From Paratinospora sagittata (lineage: Eukaryota > Streptophyta > Magnoliopsida > Ranunculales > Menispermaceae): a DNA stretch of 64,000 nucleotides. The stretch spans positions 4,920,194 through 4,984,193 of the forward strand of contig CM069598.1 in assembly GCA_035771175.1 (NCBI GenBank), read 5' to 3'. Made by a program: the position numbers and the translations under genes. The notes beneath the pieces are model-generated. The model did no database searches and was not told the DNA's origin. It worked only from the letters and a program-made list of their open reading frames with translations. Shown piece by piece: positions 36,350 to 46,102 of the stretch (position 1 is its first letter; every line of letters starts with the position of its first letter).

Positions 36350-37195
36350 TTTTTAACTCGGATTAAAGTGATTCAAAATGCGTTGAAATTAAAAAGTTCT
36401 TGATCGGGCAAGACTGATTGGTTTGGTCACCGATCAGAATATCGTTTGACTGATCGATAAGAAAACTTTAAATGGTTATAACTTTTTTTGTTTGAGCTCG
36501 GATTTGAGTGATTCAAGATGCGTTGGAAAGAGAAAGAAAAGATTTACAACACCGGGTGACTTAACTGACTTTCCGATCATTGAGGGCAGGTCATCGGTGA
36601 TCGAAAACCAGTGATTTTATATACATTAAGAGTTTAACAGCCACCGGACCGGTCACTGGTGACCAAAAAGTCACTTAAAACACTTAGATTTGTAGATATT
36701 CTCTTTCTCTTTCCAACGCATTTTGAATCATACTAATTAGAGTTAAAACGAAAAAATTATGGTCATTTGAAGTTTGCATATCGATTGGTCAATCGCCATA
36801 CTGATCGGTCAACAAACTCATCAATCGGTCAACTCGGTAACTGATCGGTATATCGTTTGACTGATTGATAAGAAAACTTCAAATGGTCATAAATTTTTCG
36901 TTTTAACTTGAATTTGAGTGATTCAAGATCCGTTAGAAAGAATAAGAGAAGATTTATAACACCAGGTGGTATAATTGACTTTTCGATCCCCGGTGACAAG
37001 AAATCGGTGATTTTACATACATTGAGCGTTTAACAACCACCGGATCGGTAACCGATGATAAAAAAATCACTTGAAACACCTATATTTGTAAATATTCTCT
37101 TCTTCTTTCTATGTATTTTGAATAACTCTAATTGAAGTTAAAACGAAAAAGTTATGGTTATTTAAATTTTGCATATCGATTGGTCAATCGTCATA
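36350..37195. repeat. Tandem pair of 411-bp units with internal inverted symmetry
   Basis: The block atcgtttgactgat(c/t)gata occurs at 36,441 and 36,852 and the whole unit repeats with that period. Within each unit, the left part (gattcaagatgcgttggaaag at about 36,511) recurs as its reverse complement on the right (ctttccaacgcattttgaatc at about 36,710). Thus each unit is a near-palindrome with arms of about 130 bp around a centre rich in ccggt/gatcgg. No coding sense. It abuts the truncated gypsy element and may belong to it. Confidence 0.75.
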
Positions 37196-40100
37196 CAAAC
37201 TCAACTGTTGCACTCCTCAAGGCACAACTCCGAGCCTTAGCCCTTAGTGATGACAATGAATCATCATCATTATACCCTCTCGAAGTACACGATAACCCGA
37301 TTATATTTGAATTCCCAACGATTTTTCTAAATGACCTTCTTGGGCTACCTCCAGTTCAAGAATTTAATTTTGAGATCGAACTTATACTAGGGACGGGACC
37401 TGTCTCAATTCCACCATACAGAATGTTCAATGTTGAGTTAGTTGAGTTGGATAAACAATTGAAGGAATTAGAGAGTAATGACTTCATTAGAAAAAGTTCA
37501 TTACCCTGAGGCGCTCCAGTTCTGTTTGTTCGCAAAAAAATAGTTCGTTACGACTTTGCATCGACTATCACAAGTTGAATAACGCCACCATCAAGAACAG
37601 ATACCCATTACCCAGGATCGATGACTTGTTCGACCAATTTAGAGATGCCAAATACTTTTCTAAGATTGATTTATGATCTGACTATCATCAACTCCAAATC
37701 AAAGAGTCGGACATAAATAAAACGACTTTCAGCACTTGGTACGATCATTACGAGTTCTTGGTTATGTCGTTCGGTCTAACAAATGCACCTGCAGCGTTCA
37801 TGGATTTGATGAACCGCATTTTCAGACTATATTTAGATCGATTCGTGGTGGTCTTTGTAGATGATATCTTGATATATTCTTCAACTGAAGAAAACCATAA
37901 GATACATCTAAGGATTGTCCTCCAGACCTTAAGAAACCATCAGTTGTATGCAAAGTTGAGCAAGTGCGAATTTTGGGCGAAAAGAGTTCAATTCCTAGGT
38001 CATGTGGTTTCAGGAAATAGCATAGAGGTGGATTCTTCAAAGGTTGAAACGGTTTTAAATTGGAAGCAACTTACCACAGTTACTCAAATCCAGACTTTTC
38101 TTGGTTTGGCTGGCTACTACAGACGTTTCATCAAGGACTTCTCAAAGATTGTTGAACCTATGACCAAGTTCACTCGGAAAGACGTACAATTCATTTGGAA
38201 TCTCGCCTGTGAATCGTCATTTCAAGAATTGAAGCACGACAACACCAGTACTAATCACTCTAAGAAATGGAGTTGGGTTTTCACTATAAGCCGACGCCTC
38301 GCTCCAAGGCTTAGGTGCAGTACTAATGCAAGAAAGCCAAGTGGTTGCTTATGCTTCTAGGCAACTAAAGATTCATAAAGGTAATTACCCAACGCATGAC
38401 CTGAAACTTGCAGTTGTCGTATTTGCACTGAAGTTATGGTGTCACTACCTATACGGTGAACGGTTTGAGGTTTTCTCGGATCACAAGATTCTTAAGTACA
38501 TCTACACTCAGAGAGACCTAAACCTTCGCCAAAGACGATAGTTGAAATTTTTGAAAGATTATGACTTTCAACTCCAATACCATCAGGAAAAAGCCAACGT
38601 TGTGGCTGATGCCCTGAGTAGAAAACCTTATGTTGTTTGTACTCTTAACTTTGAAATGGGAAAGTTGGCTACGGAGATGCAAAATTTTAACTTACAGCTC
38701 ATCAGGGAGGGAGGAAGATCACGACTTTCTCAATTATCAGCCAACTCTGAGCTTATCCAAAAAATTTCAACCACTCAAGTCAACGACCCATTGTTAATGG
38801 AGAAAAAAGAACTTTTACTCAGCGGACATGACCTTCATCACTGGTCGGTCTCTGATGACGGGGCAATTTTCTACGAAAAACGTCTCTGCCTACCGAACGT
38901 TCCTAAAATTTGGAAAGAAGTGCTCACTGAAATGCATTGCTCGAGGTTTTCTATGCATCCTGAAGGGAGACAAGATGTATAAGGATGTCAAGCGACAATT
39001 CTGAATTTCTAGTATGAAGAACGCTATTGCAAACTTCGTTGCTCGATGTCTCATTTGCCAACAAGTTAAGGCAAAACACAGACTTCATTCTGGACTTCTT
39101 CAGCCTTTACCTATTAGAGAATGGAAGTGAGAGAACATTGCAATGGATTTTGTTACGGCCTTGCCTCGAAATAATAAAGGGCAAGATGCAATTTGGGTTA
39201 TCATTGACAGACTTACAAAATCTGCACACTTTTTACAATTAAAGTTCACGGATAACCCCGCCAAGCTAGCCAAATTGTATGAAAGAGAGATCGTACGCCT
39301 CCACGGCATACCACTCACAATCGTATCTGATTGAGACCCTCGATTCATATCAAAATTTTGGCAAAGGTTCCAAAGTAGAATGGGCTCCAGGATCACCATG
39401 AGCACAAATTTTCACCCTCGGATTGACGGGCAGTCAGAGTTCCTAATCCAAATCTTGGAGGATATGTTACGATGTTGCATTTTATACTTTCATGATGGAT
39501 GAGCAAAACACTTACATTTGGCTAAGTTTGCATACAACAACAGCTACCAGACCAGTATCGGCATGGCACCATATGAGGCTCTCTATGGTCACCCTTGTAG
39601 ATCTCCGGTATGCTGGTTAGATATGGCAGAACTAGTTTAAGAGACTTCTGAGAAAAACACACTAGTGAAGGAGTGACTTCGTGTAGCACAAAGTTAACAA
39701 AAGAGCTATGCCGAAAAGCAAAGACAACATCTAGAATTTGATAAGGGAGACTTTGTTTTTCTAAAAGTTCAGCCTACAAGAGGTGTCAAACGCTTCGGAA
39801 TCAAGAGAAAGCTCTCTCCACGATATATTGGCCCATTTCATATCGTCGAACGTATTGGCAAACTAGCCTATCGTCTATCCCTTCCCTAATCCATGTTTAA
39901 GGTTTATGACGTTTTCCATGTATCTATGCTTCAAAAGTATCATCCTGATCCTTCACGTATCATCCCTCTGGTCGAAGTTTGAGTTGAAGAAGGAAACAAA
40001 TATCAGGAGAGAGTGATACAAATTCTTGGTAGGAAAACTTAAGAACTGAGGTGACGTAGCATTCCACTCGTAAAGGTTCTCTGGGATTACCACAGAATAG
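37132..40100 (+). pseudogene. Broken pol polyprotein of the truncated chromovirus
   Basis: Readable in pieces 37,200-37,509, 37,758-38,230, 38,326-38,982, 39,027-39,334 and beyond, with stops (37,507, 38,539, 38,980, 39,332, several after 39,630) and frameshifts near 37,540, 38,230 and 39,120. The RT and integrase acidic residues that can be seen are intact, unlike the element at 3.7 kb, but the frame is not translatable. Confidence 0.88.
37196..40100 (+). mobile_element. 5'-truncated Ty3/gypsy chromovirus (Tekay-like), no LTRs found
   Basis: Plus-strand pol remnants begin within the protease-RT linker (GLPPVQEFNFEIEL), then RT with an intact FVDDILIYS (37,850), RNase H (VVVFALKLW), ALSRKPYV, integrase (MDFVTALP at about 39,140; IVSD; DGQSE) and a decayed chromodomain (39,960-40,110). 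Gag and protease are missing, and I find no terminal repeats. The long spacer and the chromodomain resemble the Tekay lineage (inference). Confidence 0.88.
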
Positions 40101-40583
40101 AGGAAACAGCTTTGTTCTTGTGCTTTGATGTTCGGTTGACTTCAATTGACTTTCATCTTGACTTCATTGTACTTGTCTTATCTCCATGCTTGGTTGAGTT
40201 CCTTTGTCAACTTCTTCAAGTCCTGTATCTGGAACTTCAATCTTGATCTAAGCTTGATGAGTATTGTCTCTGTCTCTAATTTCAAAATTAATCATACGGT
40301 GTTAAATTTAAACATACTCAACACACATGTTAGATTACGTATGATATCATTTGGAATCATCAAAATCACCGAGGGTGAGGGTCATCAAGCCAACACTTTG
40401 AATGTTATCACTTGTGTTAAGCTTGTTATGGACCATATGTCATCCAAAAACCTTCACTTTGGAAGGGATACGAGCATTCATCATAAGATGCAATAGGAAA
40501 AGGTTGGAAAGATTCATTGTCAATAAGAAATTTTAAAAAAAAGAACTCATGTAGTGTTGCCCGAAGGATGAAGGGACAATGAG
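40101..40583. other. Sequence between chromovirus and Helitron-like element
   Basis: Possibly 3' non-coding sequence of the chromovirus (tail of pol, then cttgatct-rich DNA). No gene or LTR recognised. Confidence 0.4.
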
Positions 40584-42028
40584 AATCTATAAGTTAGCAA
40601 ACCCGTGCAATGCATGGGCTATTTTAATTTTTTATTATCTCTATAATTTAAATAAAATTATAATAATTATATAATTACTTATAATAATAATAGCTGATAT
40701 CAAGTACAATAAATTTATATAATTTATTATTATAAAATTATAAAAACTATAATTATTTATTTTCATGGAATTACTTTTAATTATTTAATGATATCATATA
40801 TAGTTATAAATAATATATAATAAATCTAATAAATAATAAAACTTTCATAAAGTCAGGAACGGAGTCATATACTACTTCTTGTCACATAAACCTAAACATC
40901 TGACTTTAGCTCAATTTGTTGAGCTGATACTACCTAAGCCCTAAGTTGTTTGTTTGAATCCAACTTCCCCTTCATTAATTATTTTTATTTCTTCTTTTCC
41001 TTCTCTATTTTTATCCTTCTACAATAAACAAAATTCAATAATAATCAATAAATTAATAAACAGTTGGATACAAATCGACATTATATAATTTTAAAAACAA
41101 AAACTACATACCAAAAAAAAAATGAGAACAAAATTACCCATGTCACTATTGTTATTATTATTATTATTATTTTTAAACAATATTTCCTAATGAAAGAAAA
41201 TAAAAAAGTGAAATAAACTAATTATTTGAAAAAAAAATATTTTCTTTTCACACTATCATGCATCCACATTCATTTATATTTCAAGTTTTTCTCTGGTACC
41301 TACCTCCCCAGTCGTTGTGAATGAAATTAGTAATACTGCTAAATTGTGGGTTTCTTTATTAATTTATTTTTTTGACTCTCTATATGAATAATGATATTTA
41401 AATTATAAGTTTATAGATTTTATAATTATCTTTTTTATGTTATTTTATGTCTTTCTCTATCTTTATTAACACTATAAAATATTTATAAGTCATTTTTATT
41501 AATTAACATGTCTTCATTTCGTATAATTGAACTACCTTAAACTATCTTGGATAAGAACGTAGTTATTTATGCACTTTTTCATAAATATTCTTAATTCGAT
41601 ACCCAAATCGCCTAAATTGCAAACTCTCAAATCACAAATCACAACTCCAAATTCTAATTCTAAATTAATAGTCAAATCACCCAAAACCTCATACAACTCT
41701 TATTATATCGTCAAAATTTTTTTAAACAAAATTTTTAGCTCAATCGAAAGAAAACTTTTGACTACGCCCTTGCATAAAGTATTTACAAAATATTTGAATT
41801 GAAGTTATATGCATAGGTAGAGATGTTGTGAATGAGGTAATTTGTAAAGGAAGAAAGAATTAACGAAATCAATTGAGAGAAGAGTTGTTGATAAAGAGGA
41901 ATCAATTTGAGAAAAGGACTAAAAAGTGGCAAGTGTTTAGAATTGCTGAAATTAGACGGTAAGGGAGAAGGGGACACGTGTTGAGTTATTACAATTTATA
42001 TTGCATTATTATTAATATCTTATAGATT
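40584..42028 (-). mobile_element. Helitron-like non-autonomous element
   Basis: Read on the minus strand it begins TCTATAAGATATTAATA at about 42,027, a typical Helitron-like 5' end. It ends near 40,594 with a GC hairpin (CCCATGCATTGCACGGG, 40,602-40,618) followed by TTTG and CTAA. A 10-bp inverted motif AATCTATAAG occurs at both extremes (40,584-40,593; 42,019-42,028). The interior is about 80% AT, with a tRNA-like SINE remnant at 40,905-40,985 and a (TTA)n run at 41,150. No Rep/helicase. The host nucleotide after CTAA is C, not the usual T, so the exact 3' end is unsure. Confidence 0.55.
40905..40985 (+). mobile_element. tRNA-derived SINE remnant
   Basis: tagctcaatttgttgagc (box A-like) followed 30 nt later by tgtttgaatccaac (box B-like), the spacing of a tRNA-type pol III promoter. 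No cloverleaf remains. Confidence 0.45.
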
Positions 42029-43581
42029 AGGACCTATGGAAAAGCGCACCTGGTTCAACAGATATAATAATGAACATATTTTAGATTGTTGGCCGACATT
42101 TAGATGTCGTGGGAGTTGAAGGTTCCATTGGACAGGATCATAGATATTAACTGCAGAAAGGAAAGAGGCTATAGGGTGATTAGGGACGAAGGAAAGATGG
42201 TACAATCTTGCAAACAAATCAGCTATGTGAGAATCTCCCGTCCATTGGTCTTCCTAAAACCCAAAAGAAAGGCCATCTCCCAATCTTGGGTTCATACGAG
42301 GGAAAAACTCCGGGAGCTAGGAAATAATAAATTTTTAAGGACTTCGAAAGAAAGGTCGAACGAATAATGGGAACAATCCCTCTACTCATTTCAATAGGCC
42401 TAGATTTACTGGTGATGACCCTAACCCCCACAAATAATGCTGCTCGTTCTGATATCTCCATAACACTTTATTTCTCATTACAATGCTTCCAATGCCAAGT
42501 CCACCCTTCACCATATGCCTTTGTACAATCTTTCAACTAATCAGATGGTTCTTGTCCATAGAAAGGTGTTCCTCAAAAAATAAAAAAAAATAAAAACACT
42601 ATTGAAAGGTGGGCACTATGGCACACTTGCCACCTAAATAGGTTTGAAAACCTGACCCCCTAGTTAATAAGGTTGAGAACTCTAATTATTTACTAAGAAA
42701 ATATTTTAAAAACACGCTCTACAACTCTATGAAGCAATGTATAAAATATATTTAAAAAGTGTGTTAAGTGTGTTAAACATTACTTTATTTACTATAAAAA
42801 AAAGACAAGGTTGCCACTAATCCCTCAATCTCATGGATGACATGTAGGAGTAAAAGCTCACTATAGTCGCACTTAGATTTTCTCGAAGGATGTGTTTTGT
42901 AAGTAAAAAAATAGACATTTTCTCAAAAAAATAGTCATTTTCTTAAAAAAAAATTATTTTTTAATGTTTGGTTCAGCTAAGGGGGTGAAAAAATTCTCAT
43001 AAATATTTTTTTTGTACTAATTAGAAAAAGTTCACATTATATAAATAAATAACTAACTAATAACCAAATATGATAATTTTATTATGCCCAACCAAAAACC
43101 AAACAATTGAAAAAAAAAATTCAAACTATATTTTTTCAAAAAAAAAATTTTAGAAAAAATATTATTTAAAAAAAAAATTAACTATCAAAAACACCCTAAA
43201 TCTAAATCTAAACCTAAACACAGTTAATGCAGGCTAAGCTAATTTATTTATTTAGGCTTCTTAAGAAATGCCGCTCATCTATCTAGGATTCAAAAGAAGA
43301 GAACCACAAACCATACACATCAATTCACAAATACTCAGCCTAATACCTACTCCACTCATGAAAAGAATACCCATCTGCGACTGCGTATTTGGAACAAATT
43401 ATCCCTGAGCACGCAACCCACTTAGCTTCGTCCCACAAGGAGTCTCCAGCCAGTCTTGGCAATCCCATCCCTTCAATGAATTTTCTCCAAGTCCCAACTA
43501 CCACAAAGATTAATTAAAGGATTGTCTCCTCTTCCTCTTCTTCTTCTGCTCTTAGAATTTTGGTTGTGTACTTAATTAAAA
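42029..43581. other. Intergenic AT-rich DNA with an unrecognised reading frame
   Basis: A plus-strand open frame at 42,104-42,367 (basic, 87 codons) has no recognised motif and may be a transposon relic. The rest is AT-rich with A-runs and no gene. Confidence 0.4.
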
Positions 43582-44450
43582 ATGGTTGGGCTTTCTCGCG
43601 TTATCCCCTACATCTTCTTTCGGGGGATCGGCCCACAACCTCCATCCTGGAAGCAACTCTTTTCCAAAGAGCATAACTTGAAGAAGCTGGGTCACAATCT
43701 CAAAAAATGCTCCGAGTACTATAGATTTCGTTGCAAGCAACGCATCTACGAAGCCACAGTTACTCGTCTGGCGTCGGCCAAGCGTTTCTCGTTGATAGAA
43801 GACATACTGGAGGAACAGAAGAAGTACGATGATTTCTCCAACTAAGGATTCGCCATTAGAATCATTAAGCTTTATGGGCGAGCAGGTATGTTTAAACAAG
43901 CCCTCAAAACTTTCAACCAGTTGCCAGATCTCAAGTGCCATCGGACGGTGAAATCTTTTAATGCCCTTCTTAACGCTTGTATTGCTTCGAACAAGTTTGA
44001 CGAGGCTGAGAAGATTTTTCGTCATGTAGCAATACCATGATTGGAGGGTTTTGTAAAATGGGTTCTTTGGATTCTGCACTTGCAATGTTGGATGAGATGG
44101 AGGGATTAAATTTGAAGCCCAATTTGAGTACTTTCAATAAGATTATGTATGGGTTTGTGATGTCGGGCGGTGGAGCGATGATTTCGAGAAAATCTGGAGT
44201 AGAATGGAAAAGAGCCTTGATGTTTACGTGATGTTAGATGTTTCAATGCCAAGGTGTGTGCACACTGGTGCTTCAGGGGAACACGTCTTAAGGCTTTTGA
44301 GTTTGTTAAACAATTCAACACTGGCGGATACTATAGAATCAAGCCTAGGTCTTTGCGTGTCATACTTTTACTCGAAGAGTACTACAGGGATAAGAATAAG
44401 AATATGGACATTGATAGGAAGTACAACAGGTTAATGGAAAAGCTATACTT
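43582..44450 (+). pseudogene. P-class pentatricopeptide repeat (PPR) pseudogene
   Basis: Opens at ATG 43,582 with a typical organelle-PPR N-terminus (CSEYYRFRCKQRIYEATVTRLA) and runs 87 codons to TAA at 43,843, where GAA would be expected before GFAIRIIKLYGRAG. PPR repeats (TVKSFNALLNACIASNKFDEAEKIF; IGGFCKMGSLDSALAMLDEM; KPNLSTFNKIMYGF) continue in shifted frames to about 44,430, with internal sequence missing near 44,030. Active relatives are mitochondrial RNA-processing factors of about 400 residues. With at least one nonsense and two frame changes it is dead. Confidence 0.85.
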
Positions 44451-45241
44451 TGTTATTATTTTTATTTCATTATACTTTGTTAATTCACAAGCCCCCAATT
44501 ATATACTTTGTTATCATTGACAGTTATAGGGCAAATTTTTAACAAAATTCGGATCATATTGATTTCGAGGAAGTTTATATGCCTTATATATCGTTCGTGG
44601 TATTACAATTTGGAGTTGTTCGCTAGTTCGACAAAGCCATTTCCGAAATCAGTTTCGCCTTTCTCAAGAATAATTTCTCTTTACTAATATTATATTTTTA
44701 CTGAAAAAAGATAATATTGTCATTTAACTTATATACAAAGGCTAACATATTTTCTAAAAAATAATAATAGTTTTACAACAATTTTGCTAACATTGAAATT
44801 CACCTGCCACGTTCCAGGATCTCCTAGGCAGAAAGATGATTTTGATGTTCATTACACTGAAATTTAATGTATTTCATTGGAATTGAAATGTATTCTGTTC
44901 AATCGTAACATTACAGGGTTCAGTTTTCCAAAACAAAAACAAAAACAAAATTACAGGGTTCTATTTTGAACAATTACCTCATTGTAAAATCCGAATCTTA
45001 TATTTATAATGGCATCATTGTATCAGAATCCAAAGACTGATTCTTGTTTGTGAAAAGATACCTCGTATAAATGTTCTTGTTTCGGATTTTTTTAACAAAA
45101 CTAAAGAGAGTTTAATACAATTCAAAAAGTTTGTCAAAAAAAAAAGCAAAAAACAAATGTTATACTATGGTTTCGATTTAAGACAACATGAAGAGAAGCA
45201 TTGCAAAAATATAGTTTTTAAGAAGAATCGAGTAACAATAC
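44451..45241. other. Intergenic, nothing recognised
   Basis: AT-rich, with an aaaacaaaaacaaaattacagggttc duplication near 44,930-44,965. No gene seen. Confidence 0.4.
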
Positions 45242-45334
45242 GATGCCTCAGAATTGCAGAATGTCAGCAAGGCTTAAAAGCCAATCAGTCCCGAAAGATG
45301 GTGTAATTTGTTAAGTGATTTCATCACAGGCATC
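45242..45334 (-). ncRNA. Box C/D snoRNA, dual guide for 25S and 5.8S rRNA (snoR39BY/snR39B-like)
   Basis: A 93-nt RNA closed by a perfect 6-bp terminal stem GATGCC/GGCATC. Box C GTGATGA lies at 45,327-45,321, box D' CTGA at 45,288-45,285 and box D CTGA at 45,251-45,248; a GGCTTTTAAGCC hairpin follows D'. The 14-nt stretch before D' (45,303-45,290) is complementary to CCCGAAAGATGGTG of 25S rRNA; the fifth base upstream of D' pairs with the G, the position equivalent to yeast Gm805. The 11-nt stretch before D is complementary to AATTGCAGAAT of 5.8S rRNA and addresses its G, equivalent to human Gm75. It would direct 2'-O-methylation by fibrillarin in the nucleolus. Boxes and pairings are seen; the rRNA sequences come from memory. 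Confidence 0.88.
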
Positions 45335-45419
45335 AAAGGAAAAGTCATTTCTATAAGAAGATAAAAAGAAATGAAATCAAAGATAATACAAAGAAGCAAA
45401 ACGAAAGAAAATGTATGTC

Positions 45420-45524
45420 TCATGGCCAATCCCAAGAGGTAATGGCAGCAACGCTGCTCCACAAGGCGATGGAATATGAGACTGCCATTCGACGGAGGAA
45501 CTCTCTAGAAGAAGAGAGAACCAT
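45420..45524 (-). CDS. Small open reading frame (34 aa) in the snoRNA host transcript
   Basis: ATG at 45,524 to TGA at 45,420 encodes a 34-residue product beginning MVLSSSREFLRR and ending TSWDWP, with a hydrophobic middle. It lies in the same orientation as, and 85 nt before, the snoRNA. No family recognised. It could be a translated leader of the host RNA or chance. The antisense frame on the plus strand (45,415-45,660) is longer but lacks a promoter. Confidence 0.3.
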   Translation of the reverse strand: MVLSSSREFLRRMAVSYSIALWSSVAAITSWDWP

Positions 45525-45905
45525 CAACGTCGATCGGCTCTATTTGCGACGTTTACTTTGGAATTTGCGAACATTGAAATGTTCGCTCCAATCTATAAAG
45601 AAAGGAGATTTTCTGCCAGAAAACCTTCCCCGTCGCTCCGATCCGTTCTCTGAAACCTAACAAACCAGTACAAAACCACACCTAAGACACAAAAAAACCT
45701 AAAACTATTTTCTCCAAATCTCTCAAAGGCAGCACAGATCGTAACTTGAATAAATCGACGACGGCTGAAACTGTAGAAAAAAAATTGAAAGAACTAGAAC
45801 AGAAGCTGAAAAATTAACCATAAGAAACCTAGATCGAGAAGATACCGAGTTCTAGAGCTATCGTTGTTGAAAATCGAACGATTGATAAAGAATGTGCGAT
45901 GGGCA

Positions 45906-46102
45906 TATTTATAGAATGAGGTGCTTCAATTCTGTCGTTGGATGTGTAGATCGGACGGTCAGGAATTTTCTTAGATTTTCATATCAAGGTCTTGAAGTTT
46001 TTTGAAGCCGTCAATTTGTGAACTGTTATATGATTAGGGTTTCAGTTCACTTAAAAGCGTCCAACTAAAAGCTAAGGCCCACTAAGAGAAAAGGAGGCCC
46101 AT
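45906..46102 (-). promoter_or_regulatory. Promoter of the snoRNA transcription unit: site II motifs, telo-box, TATA
   Basis: On the minus strand, in order: ATGGGCC (46,102-46,096), GTGGGCC (46,082-46,076), AAACCCTAA telo-box (46,042-46,034) and TATAAATA (45,913-45,906). Site II plus telo-box is the known signature of plant ribosomal-protein and snoRNA promoters. The start would fall near 45,875, about 540 nt before the snoRNA, so the snoRNA is probably processed from a longer pol II transcript. Confidence 0.7.

Noticed and set aside
40101..40583. 3' LTR of the truncated chromovirus
   Set aside because: No matching sequence upstream at 36-37 kb, so an LTR cannot be shown.
45415..45660. Plus-strand 81-codon open frame as a protein gene
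   Set aside because: It lies opposite the leader of the snoRNA transcript, has no recognisable domain, and the promoter motifs point the other way.
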